DNA of 64,000 bases from contig NZ_CP090642.1 of the NCBI RefSeq assembly GCF_029633825.1, forward strand, positions 930,001-994,000, in the 5' to 3' direction. Positions 9,047 through 17,053 of this stretch are shown piece by piece (positions within the stretch are counted from its first letter, which is position 1; each line of letters begins with the position of its first letter). The notes beneath the pieces are model-generated. The model was not told the origin of the DNA, searched no databases, and saw nothing but the letters and a program-made list of their open reading frames with translations. Origin of the DNA: Burkholderia contaminans. GTDB lineage: Bacteria > Pseudomonadota > Gammaproteobacteria > Burkholderiales > Burkholderiaceae. A program made the translations under genes and the position numbers.

Positions 9047-9304
9047 ATGAAACTGACGATCAAATACTTTGCAAGCATTCGCGAGCAACTCGAGCGCGAC
9101 GAGGAAATCGTCGAGATCGATGCGCGCGAACTCACCGTCGACGCGCTGCGCGACACGCTGGCCGCACGCGACGCGCGCAGCGCGGAAGCGCTGCGAACGG
9201 ACCGCCCCGTGCGGGCCGCCGTGAATCTCGAGATGGTGACGGGGGGATTCGTCGTGCGGGAGGACAGCGAGGTGGCGTTTTTCCCGCCGGTGACGGGCGG
9301 GTAA
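9047..9304 (+). CDS. moaD: molybdopterin synthase sulfur carrier subunit MoaD
   Basis: An 85-residue ubiquitin-fold protein ending in the TGG tail whose terminal glycine carries the thiocarboxylate used by MoaE. The start MKLTIKYFASIRE and the block FFPPVTGG are diagnostic. It is the last gene of the fdhD-moeA-moaA-moaE-moaD run. Missing here from a full pathway are moaC, moaB/mog, moeB and the cytidylyltransferase genes, which must lie elsewhere. Confidence 0.95.
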   Translation: MKLTIKYFASIREQLERDEEIVEIDARELTVDALRDTLAARDARSAEALRTDRPVRAAVNLEMVTGGFVVREDSEVAFFPPVTGG

Positions 9305-9429
9305 CATCGGTCAGGCAAACCTCCGGGGCACTCGATTGCGAGCGCCCGGCCGGCGATGACGAGCGGCGGTGACGGATGCCACCGGATACGTCTTCGGCGC
9401 GGCCACCGCTTCATACCGTCGAAATGACA

Positions 9430-9450
9430 AAGCCGGCACCAGGCCGGCTT
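9430..9450 (-). terminator. hairpin between convergent moaD and MocR gene
   Basis: A perfect inverted repeat AAGCCGGC / GCCGGCTT (9430-9437 and 9443-9450) with a 5-base loop, placed between the converging ends of moaD and the MocR-type gene. On the minus strand it is followed by TTTGTCATTT, a weak U-tract, so it probably ends the MocR transcript; on the plus strand the tail is poorer. Confidence 0.6.
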
Positions 9451-9484
9451 CGTCGTTGAAGCACACGATACCGCGCGCGCCCGC

Positions 9485-10909
9485 TTACCGCATGCACGCC
9501 GCCGCCAGCTTCCCGACCGTGATCACGGCCTGCTCGATCTCCGGCGACCACGGGCTGCTGTAGTTCAACCGGATGAAGTTCCGATAGCTGTCCGTGATCG
9601 AGAACATGTAGCCGGGCCCGATCGTGATCCCCTGCTCCAGCGCGAGCTGGTACAGCCGCATCGCGTCGATCTGCGCAGGCAGCTCGATCCACAGCACGTA
9701 CCCGCCCGCCGGGCTCGAGATGCGCGTGCCTTCCGGAAAGAACCGCGACACCATCGCGCGCATCAGGTTCGCCTGCTGCGCGTAGGCCTTGCGCAGGCGC
9801 CGCAGGTGATGCTCGTAGCCGTCGCGTTCGAGAAACTCCGCGATCGCGAGCTGCGGCAGCGACGGCGTCGCGAGCGTGTTCAGGAATTTCAGCTTCTCGA
9901 CCTGGTCACGATAGCGGCCCGGCAGCGCCCAGCCGATCCGGTACGCGGCCGTCAGGCTCTTCGAGAACGACGAGCAGTGCAGCACGATCCCGCTGCGGTC
10001 ATACGACTTCAGCGAACTCGGATGCGCATCGCCGAAATACAGTTCGTTGTACACGCCGTTCTCGATCAGCGGCATCCCGGTCTTCGTCGCGAACTCGACC
10101 AGTTCGCGCTTGCGTTCGTCCGGCATCTGGAAGCCGAGCGGGTTCTGGAAGTTCGGCATCACCATGCATGCGGCGATCGGCTGCGACTTCGCGATCGCAG
10201 CCAGCGCCGCGATGTCGATCCCGTATTCCGGATGCGTCGCGACCTCGATCGCCTTCATCCCCATCCGCTCGATCGCGTGCAGCATCGCGTAGAACGTCGG
10301 CGATTCCACCGCGATCGTGTCGCCCGGTTTCGCGACCGCCTGCAGGCACAGGTTGATCGCCTCGGTCGCGCCGACCGTCACGATGATCTCGTTCGGATCC
10401 ACCGACATCCCGTTTTCCAGGTAGCGGCGTGCGATCTGGCGGATCAGCCGCGGATGGCCGGGCGGCAGCCCGTCCGTCACGCCCCACAGCGACTTGTCGC
10501 GGCCGGCCGCATACGCGTAGCGGTTCAGCTTCTCGAACGGAAACAGGCTCGGGTCCGGGTACGGCGAGCCGAGCGGCACCGCGTCGTCGGTGCCGATCGA
10601 GCGCAGCGTCGACAGCACGAGCCGGCTCACGTCCACCGACGACGAGATCGCGATCGGCTTCGACGGCCGCAGCTCGCGTACCGGCGCATGGCCGTCGTCG
10701 CGCCGCAGGTTCACGAAATAGCCCGACTGCGGGCGGCTTTCGAGCAGCCCGCGGCTTTCCAGCAGCAGATATGCATGCAGCACGGTCGTGATGCTGATCC
10801 GGTGCTGCTGGCTCGCCTGCCGCACCGACGGAATCCGGTCGCCGTGCCGGTACACGCCCTGGCGGATCAGGCGCTCGATGTCGTCCGCGAGTTTTTCATA
10901 GAGTTTCAT
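9485..10909 (-). CDS. MocR-type transcription factor (GntR winged helix fused to aminotransferase fold)
   Basis: A 474-residue fusion. Residues 1-75 are a GntR winged helix (GDRIPSVRQASQQHRISITTV); the rest is a fold-type I aminotransferase domain with the pyridoxal lysine in the SSFSKSLTAAYRIGW block. Such proteins (PdxR, GabR, TauR relatives) are regulators that sense PLP with an amine or amino acid; a few are enzymes only. The ATG at 10909 has an AGG box; the frame runs upstream but without similarity. Its upstream region carries GTACAGTTC/GAACTGTAC repeats that are good candidates for its own binding site. The ligand and target genes are unknown. Confidence 0.92.
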   Translation of the reverse strand: MKLYEKLADDIERLIRQGVYRHGDRIPSVRQASQQHRISITTVLHAYLLLESRGLLESRPQSGYFVNLRRDDGHAPVRELRPSKPIAISSSVDVSRLVLSTLRSIGTDDAVPLGSPYPDPSLFPFEKLNRYAYAAGRDKSLWGVTDGLPPGHPRLIRQIARRYLENGMSVDPNEIIVTVGATEAINLCLQAVAKPGDTIAVESPTFYAMLHAIERMGMKAIEVATHPEYGIDIAALAAIAKSQPIAACMVMPNFQNPLGFQMPDERKRELVEFATKTGMPLIENGVYNELYFGDAHPSSLKSYDRSGIVLHCSSFSKSLTAAYRIGWALPGRYRDQVEKLKFLNTLATPSLPQLAIAEFLERDGYEHHLRRLRKAYAQQANLMRAMVSRFFPEGTRISSPAGGYVLWIELPAQIDAMRLYQLALEQGITIGPGYMFSITDSYRNFIRLNYSSPWSPEIEQAVITVGKLAAACMR

Positions 10910-11168
10910 CGCGTACCTCCCGCCGGGCGGCGCAGCTGGGCTGCCCTGCCGTTTGCGTCCGATACGCGCGTGTTGCGCCCGCCGACCGGGCCGTCGTGAA
11001 TCCTGATCTTTCCCTCCGGTTTTGCCTTTTCCATCGCACTGGCTCTCTCTTGAAGATGCGCCGACAGGGTTCCGGTGCGACTGGATCCGCGGCACTGTGC
11101 ACTTGATGGTGAAATCTTAAGAGCAGAACAGTTGGCGACGAGTACACACATCGATCGCGCGAACAAGA

Positions 11169-11209
11169 GTACAGTTCGGCGCGATTCGCGCATTGCAGGG
11201 GAACTGTAC
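11169..11209. promoter_or_regulatory. inverted repeat, candidate MocR operator
   Basis: GTACAGTTC at 11169-11177 is mirrored exactly by GAACTGTAC at 11201-11209, with a 23-base spacer. A further partial half-site GAACAGTT lies at 11127-11134. ACTGTAC-like half-sites are common for MocR-family factors, and the site lies 260 bases upstream of the MocR gene start, so autoregulation is the simplest reading. Binding is inferred only. Confidence 0.5.
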
Positions 11210-11346
11210 GTCTTATGAAATGGGCCGCGATGCCGGCAAATCACACGCCGCGACGCCGGACGGAGGTTCGTGACTTTACGGAACGGCAGGACAGCGGTGA
11301 CGAGTGCACTCCGTGGCGGGACAGGTTGCCGGGCAAATCGGGAACA

Positions 11347-11421
11347 AAAACTGTGCGATCACACGGTTTTTCATACAATTCCGCCTATCGCCCGCCAAAA
11401 ACTCGTCGATCGCACGGTTTC
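11347..11421. repeat. two GATC-centred imperfect palindromes, 51 bp apart
   Basis: Two 24-base elements, 11347-11370 and 11398-11421, share the form AAAAC...GATC...GTTT. The first is symmetric at 20 of 24 positions; the second keeps the outer AAAC/GTTT and the inner CGATCG. The direct repeat extends over 39 bases with 28 identities, ending AATTYCGCC. They lie 180-250 bases upstream of the DUF4132 gene in the AT-richest part of this gap and look like a paired operator or a small repeat family. The 77-codon frame crossing them is not a convincing gene. Confidence 0.5.
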
Positions 11422-11596
11422 TTCCTGAATTTCGCCGTCGGGATGTAACACAGCGACGCTCGGCGGCGAAATGCACCTGCTGCGCGCGATCCGCCATATC
11501 GTCATCCACGAGATGGTCGAGCGGCTGCGCCCGCGCTGACGCCAAACACCACACCCAAGACGATCCGATGCCGCCACGCGAGGGCCGCCGAACATC

Positions 11597-13774
11597 ATGA
11601 CCCAATCTGTCCAGCCGCCCATCGTCGACCAGCTCGTCGCCCGGCTGACCGGCACCGCCGACCACCCGCGCTTCACCGGCGCGCCGCTCGACCTGTCGAC
11701 GCTCGACGCGCACGCGCTCGGCGCAGTGTGGCCGGCGCTGCGCCGCACCGAGGAACACGTCGCGCAGCACGACTACGCGTACGACGATCCGCGCGCCGAA
11801 TTCGCGCGCTGGCTGCGCGCCCGGATCGATGCGCTCGAGCTCGCGCCGCTCGTCGATGCCGAGGCCGCGCTCGAACTGTTCCGCGACATTCCGGCCGGCG
11901 CGTGGCAGCGCGCGTTACAGGAACTGTCGTGTCTCGATGCGCTGCCCGCGCCCGCGCTGCAGGCCGAACTCGCGCGCATCCTCGACGAACCGCAGAACGA
12001 CGGCCTGCAAAGCCTCTCCGTGTACGGGGAATATGCGCTCCAGTCGTTCGCCGGCCGGCATGACATCACGGCCTTGCGCAATACGTATGCGCAGTTGAAT
12101 ACCGATTCCCCGTTTCGCGTGCGCGAGCTCGACGTGCTGCCCGAACTCGGGCCGGCGGCGCTGCTCGCGCTGGCCGCGACGAACGACGGTTATTTCGCGC
12201 CGAAGCGGCTGTGGTTCAACGCCGACGATCCGGCCGCCACGCTCGCGGAGGAGCCCGCTTACGTCGACTTCTCGCGCGACACGCTGACCGAAGCCGCGCG
12301 GCACGTCGCCGCGATTCACGCGGGTGAAGTCCCCTATCAGGCCGATCGCGCGTTCACGACCGACGACGCGCAGGTCGTCGCGCGCGCGGCGCGCGTCGCG
12401 GCCTATCGCGACGCACCGTGGCTCCCCCCGCTGATCGGGCCGCTGCTGACCGGCGTGTGCGTCGCGCCGACCGCCGCGAAAACCGCGCCGTCGCAATCGC
12501 TCGCGATCGCGCTCGGCCATGCGGTCGAGACGATCCCGACGCCCGAGAGCGTGCGTGCGCTGCGCGATGCGCTGGCCACCGTGCGTCACGCGGGCGTGCA
12601 GAAGAAGCTCGCGCGTAACCTGAAGCCGGCTGAACGCGCGCTCGGCGAACGGCCGCACACCGCGCTGCGCATGACACTCGACGCGAAGCCCGACAAGAAG
12701 CAGCTCACGATGCTCGCCACCTGCATGGAAGCGGGTTTCTGGCAGTCGATGACGCTCGGCCATGCCGAATGGCGCGAGCGCCTCGTCGATGCGCCGGCCG
12801 GCGCCGCGTTCTCGATCCGCACGATCTGGCACGCACGCGCGCGGGACGGCGCGACCGTTTCGTTCATGCCCGATATCGCAAAGGGCAAGGTCGTGCTGCG
12901 CGACGCCGCCGGCGCGGTGTGCGAACTCGACGCCGACAGCGAGATCCGGCTCTGGCATCCGCTGCTGGCCGATGCGGACGAGCGGCTCGCGTGGCAGCGC
13001 GCGATCGTCGGCCGAGCGATCCGGCAGCCCGTTCGGCAGGCGTTCCGCGAGTTCTACGTGCCGGCCGACGAAGACATCGCGACCAGTCATTCGGCAATGT
13101 TCGAAGGTCATGTCCTCGCGAGCCGCCCGCTGATCGGCGTCGCGCGCCGCGAAGGCTGGTCGATCCGCGCGTACGACGACGGCCTCGCGCGCGAGTTCGG
13201 CGACGTGCGCGCAACCTTCAGCGTCGCCGCGCGGCTCTTTCCCGGCACGGACGGCCAGGGCACGTCGGGCCGGCTGCACGTCGAACGCAGGCGCGAGCGG
13301 CGCTGGATGGCCGCGCCGATCGGCGAAATCGATCCCGTCGTGTTCTCGGAGGTGGCGCGTGCGGTCGACCTGCTCGTCAGCGTCGCCGCATTCGCGCTCG
13401 ACGATGAAGCGACGCGCGCGGCCGACACGCTGGCGGATCCGGTGCGCCAGCGCGCCGCGAGAAACGAGCGCGAGCAGCGCCTGCACCGGTTGTCCGACCT
13501 GCCGCTCGGCACGATGGCGCGGCATCGCAAGCAGGTGCTCGCGCTCGTGTTCGCCGAACCGATCGCGCAAGGCCGGGTGACGCTCGACGAGCGCCATGTG
13601 CGCGTCGGCGCGTGGTCGGTGCATTGTGCGACCGGTCGCGTGATGCGCGACGGCGAACCCGTCGAACCCGCGATCGAGCCGCCGCCATCGCCGCTGCGCG
13701 CGGTGCCGTGGCTGCCTTACGACGAAGCGCTGTTGCAGCGGATCGTCGATGTGGTTGCGGGGCTGCTCGCCTGA
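11597..13774 (+). CDS. DUF4132 domain protein
   Basis: A 725-residue, mostly helical protein with no signal peptide or membrane segment. The C-terminal third (residues 440-700) resembles DUF4132: the WQRAIVGRAIRQPVRQAFREFYVP block, the following EGHVLASRPLIGVARREGW and the region ending VGAWSVHCATGRV. The N-terminal half is repetitive alpha-helical, rich in Ala, Leu and Arg. Function of the family is not established; some members sit beside WGR-domain or MoxR-type genes, none of which is present here. Stands alone between two operator-like palindromes upstream and a convergent gene downstream. Confidence 0.7.
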   Translation: MTQSVQPPIVDQLVARLTGTADHPRFTGAPLDLSTLDAHALGAVWPALRRTEEHVAQHDYAYDDPRAEFARWLRARIDALELAPLVDAEAALELFRDIPAGAWQRALQELSCLDALPAPALQAELARILDEPQNDGLQSLSVYGEYALQSFAGRHDITALRNTYAQLNTDSPFRVRELDVLPELGPAALLALAATNDGYFAPKRLWFNADDPAATLAEEPAYVDFSRDTLTEAARHVAAIHAGEVPYQADRAFTTDDAQVVARAARVAAYRDAPWLPPLIGPLLTGVCVAPTAAKTAPSQSLAIALGHAVETIPTPESVRALRDALATVRHAGVQKKLARNLKPAERALGERPHTALRMTLDAKPDKKQLTMLATCMEAGFWQSMTLGHAEWRERLVDAPAGAAFSIRTIWHARARDGATVSFMPDIAKGKVVLRDAAGAVCELDADSEIRLWHPLLADADERLAWQRAIVGRAIRQPVRQAFREFYVPADEDIATSHSAMFEGHVLASRPLIGVARREGWSIRAYDDGLAREFGDVRATFSVAARLFPGTDGQGTSGRLHVERRRERRWMAAPIGEIDPVVFSEVARAVDLLVSVAAFALDDEATRAADTLADPVRQRAARNEREQRLHRLSDLPLGTMARHRKQVLALVFAEPIAQGRVTLDERHVRVGAWSVHCATGRVMRDGEPVEPAIEPPPSPLRAVPWLPYDEALLQRIVDVVAGLLA

Positions 13775-13799
13775 GCGGCCATGCGGCAGCAGCCACCGC

Positions 13800-14711
13800 C
13801 TACCGCACCGCCTGCTGCCGCTGCACCTCCTGCGCTTTCATCTGCAGATACGCACCGCGCTCGACCTCGTGCAGTTGCTGCGGATACTGCTCGGTCGCGT
13901 CGAACCAGCGCGCGAGGCGCTGGTCGAGCGGCTTGTCGAGCGTCGCGAGAAACGTGTCGATCGCGAGGTAGTAGCGCATCGTGTTGCGCTCCAGCAGCCC
14001 GCGCACGCCGCCGACGTATTGCGGCTGCGCGGCCGATCCGCCGCTGACGGTCGTGAAGCCGACCTTGTCGCTGCCGACGGTCGCGAGGTAGGTCTTCATC
14101 GCCATCCGGCCGACCGTGCCGAAGCCATACGAATACGTCAGATGCAGGAACGTGCGCGATGCGCCGACCGGCACGGCCTCCAGCGCGATCCGGTAATCCT
14201 TCGTACCCATCGGGCCGCTGTCGGCGGTCAGGTCGACCTGGAAATAGTCGGGCGTCGCGGCCGCCACGCGATAGCGGAACTGCACGCGGTAGGTGTCCGG
14301 CAGCTTCTGCTGGATCTTGCGGCCGAGGTTCACGTCGAGCACCGGGCCGTTGCTGCCGGTCGACGCGTGGCAATACTTCGTGTTCAGGTGCAGGATCAGC
14401 ACCGCGCACCAGTTCGCGGGGCCCTGCGCGGGATCGTCGAGCTGGCTGCTCACCACCGCGTACGGATAGTCGACCACCGCGTAGATGTCGCCCTTCAGCG
14501 ACGACGACGCTTCCGCCGATTCGAGGACCAGCGGCCGGTGAAACGCGTTGTCCTTCAGTTGCGGGCCGAGGCTGCGGTAACGCTCGAGCAGTGTCGCCGC
14601 ATCGTCCGCGCCGAACGACAGCGCGCTCCAGCCCGCGCACAGGGCCGCGACGAGCGCGCGCCGGGCGCGGCGAGCAAGCCACGTGCCGCGCGAATGTCCG
14701 GATGTCTTCAT
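13800..14711 (-). CDS. exported protein of unknown function
   Basis: A 303-residue protein starting MKTSGHSRGTWLARRARR, with a hydrophobic segment and an ALSFGA cleavage-like site near residue 33, so probably secreted to the periplasm. The mature part has features of a lipid- or ligand-binding START-like beta fold (DTYRVQFRYRV, YFQVDLTADSG, TFLHLTYSYGFG), which is only a loose impression. A GGGAG box precedes the ATG. Conserved-looking but I do not recognise the family; no operon partner. Confidence 0.65.
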   Translation of the reverse strand: MKTSGHSRGTWLARRARRALVAALCAGWSALSFGADDAATLLERYRSLGPQLKDNAFHRPLVLESAEASSSLKGDIYAVVDYPYAVVSSQLDDPAQGPANWCAVLILHLNTKYCHASTGSNGPVLDVNLGRKIQQKLPDTYRVQFRYRVAAATPDYFQVDLTADSGPMGTKDYRIALEAVPVGASRTFLHLTYSYGFGTVGRMAMKTYLATVGSDKVGFTTVSGGSAAQPQYVGGVRGLLERNTMRYYLAIDTFLATLDKPLDQRLARWFDATEQYPQQLHEVERGAYLQMKAQEVQRQQAVR

Positions 14712-14800
14712 TCTTGTGCTCCCGCCGGATGCGCGATGGTCGCGCACATGTGTCACAGAATACGCCTGGCCGCAGCGCAACATGGCACGCGAATGAGCCG

Positions 14801-15124
14801 TTATCGGCGCCGCTTCATCGGCACCGGCAACTGCGCGGCGGTGATCCGGATCAGCGCCGACAGCCATTCGCGATCGTCCCAGCGCTCGCCGGCGATGACG
14901 AGGTGCGGCTTCGCAGCCGGATACGGCGGGCCTTCTTCGCACGTGCCGAGAAACGCGCGGCCTTCGGCCGTCGGCTTGACGAACAACCGATCGTCGCAGA
15001 CGAGCGCGACCATCTTGCCGTCGCAATAGATGCCGTATTCGCCGAACATCTTGCGCGCCGATACCGTACCGGCCGCCGCCATCTGCTCGACGATGAAATC
15101 GACTGTGCCTTGGCTCGATGCCAT
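14801..15124 (-). CDS. TfoX N-terminal domain protein
   Basis: A 107-residue protein matching the N-terminal domain of the competence regulator TfoX/Sxy, with the block VSARKMFGEYGIYCDGKMVALVCDDRLFVKPT that defines the domain. The C-terminal TfoX domain is absent, as in many proteobacterial stand-alone members, so a competence role should not be assumed. It is the last intact chromosomal gene before the island. Confidence 0.85.
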   Translation of the reverse strand: MASSQGTVDFIVEQMAAAGTVSARKMFGEYGIYCDGKMVALVCDDRLFVKPTAEGRAFLGTCEEGPPYPAAKPHLVIAGERWDDREWLSALIRITAAQLPVPMKRRR

Positions 15125-15146
15125 TCGCTACTCCCGGGGAAAACAG

Positions 15147-15740
15147 TTATGACCCTGGCGTACGCCGGACCGTTCCGCCTGATTGGGATCGTGCGCACAT
15201 CGCCTTCGGCGCACGGAAGATGCCGCGCGAACCGTCGACATCATGGGGGACGCGGATGTTTTCCCACGGCGTCACGGATTCCGGGGTGGTCGCCACGACC
15301 AGCGAACGAGCCCGCTCCGTCAGCGCGGAACAAGCCGCAAAGAAGGCTTCGACTCGGTGCGCGCTACGCTCCCCGAGACTGGGAATGCCGAGCCACCAGC
15401 GACGGCGCCGGGAAATTCGCACAATCAGCTCGGCCAGCGTCCTGATGCCGTTCGTATGCAACGCGGCGACGGCCCGGGCCACCGCTTTGCGGTGACGAAT
15501 CCGTTCGCCTGCTTCGCACTGAAACAGTTTCGCCAGAGCGTCACGATGACGACTGATGGCAAACTCGACGAGTTTCCGTCGGATACGACCAGTCACACCA
15601 CGGGCCGACTTTCCTTCTCCGAGCTGGTCGGGACAATAACGCTCGACGGCTTCGCGCGAGCCGACGCTCGCGTACCAGGTACGCAAGACGGCCAGGGAAG
15701 CGGCGTCGGGAAAGGAGAGCGAGTCCGGAAGAACAGGCAT
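15147..15740 (-). pseudogene. decayed N-terminal fragment of a tyrosine integrase
   Basis: A 197-residue frame that aligns along its length with the first 230 residues of the intact integrase at 23327-25060: LAVLRTWYASVGSREAVERY matches LAALRAWYAGMTVRQAVERY, and the RRRRWWLGIPSLG, VEAFFAACSALTERAR and FRAPKA blocks follow in order. It lacks about 25 residues in the middle and all of the catalytic domain, so it cannot recombine DNA. Divergence is too high for a recent duplication of the intact copy; it looks like the stump of a second, related integrase at the left edge of the island. Confidence 0.8.
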
Positions 15741-15829
15741 CCAAAAGTTATAGGCTTCGGGATGACAGCGGTGTGACAGGTGGATGTGACGCGTTTTGCA
15801 AAATGGCAGTTTTGGTCCAAAACGTAACC

Positions 15830-15855
15830 CTATCGCTAATGAAGGTTAGCGATAG
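15830..15855. repeat. perfect inverted repeat upstream of integrase fragment
   Basis: CTATCGCTAA (15830-15839) and TTAGCGATAG (15846-15855) form ten perfect pairs around a 6-base loop. It lies 90-115 bases in front of the decayed integrase start, where an excisionase or repressor site would be expected. No T-run follows, so it is not an obvious terminator. Confidence 0.6.
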
Positions 15856-16102
15856 AGGCACGCAAAACTTCTCTTTTTCCCGACCAGAAAATCGATCGAC
15901 AGGCCGGCCCATCGAGCAAAAATACGGAGCATCGTTAGCTTCGCCTTTCTGCGGAAAACCTCCCACGACCAAGACATCGCGGTCCGTCAATATTGCGCAC
16001 AATCACGGCAAGTCAGCCTTGTCGAAAGGGCAACGGACGTGCAACTCGCTGGTTAAACAGATCGAGAAACGATGCCAGCGACTTCGTACCTTGGAGGCGG
16101 CG

Positions 16103-16538
16103 TTAAAGCGCAGCAATGTCGGCGGCCGAATAGGCGTGCGCGTCGAGCAGATTCGTCGTGAGCACGCGCGGACGCGGATCAGGCGGTGATCATGCGTCGC
16201 GTGGCATCCCGCGAGGTCAGGCGCAGGTCGGAGCCTTTGGCCGCGACGACCCGCAGCGCGGGCCATCGGAGCGTGAACAAGTACTGTTCGATGCTGGTGA
16301 GCAGTTGATCATTGAGGTCGGTGAATACGGAGAACGGCAAGTGCTGTCGCGCCGTGGACACGGCTTGCGCACTGACGCGGCGGATCAGTTCAGCCTGATC
16401 GATCAGCATGGCGAAGAAACAGTCGAGTTCGGTCTGTATGGCCCCGCGCGGGGCGCTAGAAACCAACAGCTCAGGTTGACGAAATCGAGCGTGCGGCGTC
16501 GGCTGAAGCGACGCGGATCGTCGACATGGCGAGTGCAC
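16103..16538 (-). pseudogene. IS4-type transposase remnant
   Basis: The frame ending at 16179 carries an N-terminal IS4-type segment (IQTELDCFFAMLIDQAELIRRVSAQA, then LRWPALRVVAAKGSDLRL, the latter matching the first catalytic-Asp region but with Lys in place of Asp). Just downstream, in another frame, 16103-16175 encodes VLTTNLLDAHAYSAADIAAL followed by a stop, the typical segment shortly before the catalytic Glu. The middle of the gene is deleted and the frame is shifted. I could not identify terminal inverted repeats. Confidence 0.75.
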
Positions 16539-16678
16539 AGATCGCCGGTATGAAGGCCTTCGAGGAGCTTGGCCAAGATGGGGTCAAGCCAATTTCATAT
16601 CGCGAAATATTGAAGATGGCGTTGAGGCGCATCGTCAATGAGCGAGCCTTTGTTTACAAGGGTTCCGGCTTAACTTGA
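16460..16678 (+). pseudogene. 3' end of an unrecognised gene
   Basis: An open frame of 72 codons from a TAG at 16457-16459 to TGA at 16676-16678, with protein-like content: VDEIERAASAEATRIVDM, then PISYREILKMALRRIVNERA. Its first ATG is at 16526, giving at most 50 residues. The helical, charged content suggests the tail of a larger protein cut by the transposase debris it overlaps. Not recognised. Confidence 0.35.
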
Positions 16679-16867
16679 TAGGATTGCCTCCAAAAGGAGG
16701 TTGCGAGCATTAATACGGAGTGCTACGGTAGAAACGTGTATTGCAGTTCGTGGCGCGATTATGAATCGACGATCTGAGCTTACATTTTTGTATTTTCCAC
16801 ATGAATATCGTATGACAGTGTCGGCTCATCCTTCTGGCGTGATCTGGAGAAATAAAAAATTATCGAT

Positions 16868-17053
16868 ATGGACATTAACGCGGTTGCCGCAAAACTCCTT
16901 CTGATTTTTTTGCTTGGCGTTGCGATATGGTTTATTTTGGGGAAAATTGAAATTCTAGAAGGATCGATTTTGAGAGATGTTTTTGCAGGTGCTATATCCG
17001 TTGTTTTGGCGGAAGTTCTTTTTAACTATGCAAATACACGGAAGAAAAAATGA
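16868..17053 (+). CDS. candidate microcin immunity protein (two-helix membrane peptide)
   Basis: A 61-residue protein with two hydrophobic segments (about residues 6-23 and 34-50) and a basic tail NTRKKK, so an inner-membrane hairpin. Its stop overlaps the precursor start in ATGATG, the same order and overlap as cvi-cvaC of the colicin V (microcin V) system, where the small membrane protein protects the producer. Size, topology and position are the evidence; I see no sequence match to a named immunity protein. Base composition is far more AT-rich than the flanking chromosome. The Shine-Dalgarno is poor (GGAG 18 bases upstream), which leaves the start a little uncertain. Confidence 0.65.
   Translation: MDINAVAAKLLLIFLLGVAIWFILGKIEILEGSILRDVFAGAISVVLAEVLFNYANTRKKK

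Larger units (their letters stand above)
15741..16867. other. island left region: remnants, no intact gene
   Basis: About 1.1 kb with mixed base composition falling to AT-rich after 16560. It contains a perfect hairpin (15830-15855), pieces of an IS4-type transposase, a 72-codon gene tail (16460-16678) and a CCTCC-AAAA-GGAGG hairpin at 16687-16700. On the minus strand at about 16040-16102 there is a short stretch reading KSLASFLDLFNQRVARP that resembles a TssG (type VI secretion) motif, which may be debris. The promoter of the microcin genes should lie in its last 200 bases. Confidence 0.55.

Noticed and set aside
11215..11448. A 77-codon frame across the GATC palindromes
   Set aside because: Its only pattern is a repeat caused by the palindromes themselves; no ribosome site and no protein-like content.
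16701..16904. A 67-codon frame overlapping the immunity gene start
   Set aside because: No ribosome site, out of frame with and overlapping the better-supported membrane peptide; composition not protein-like.
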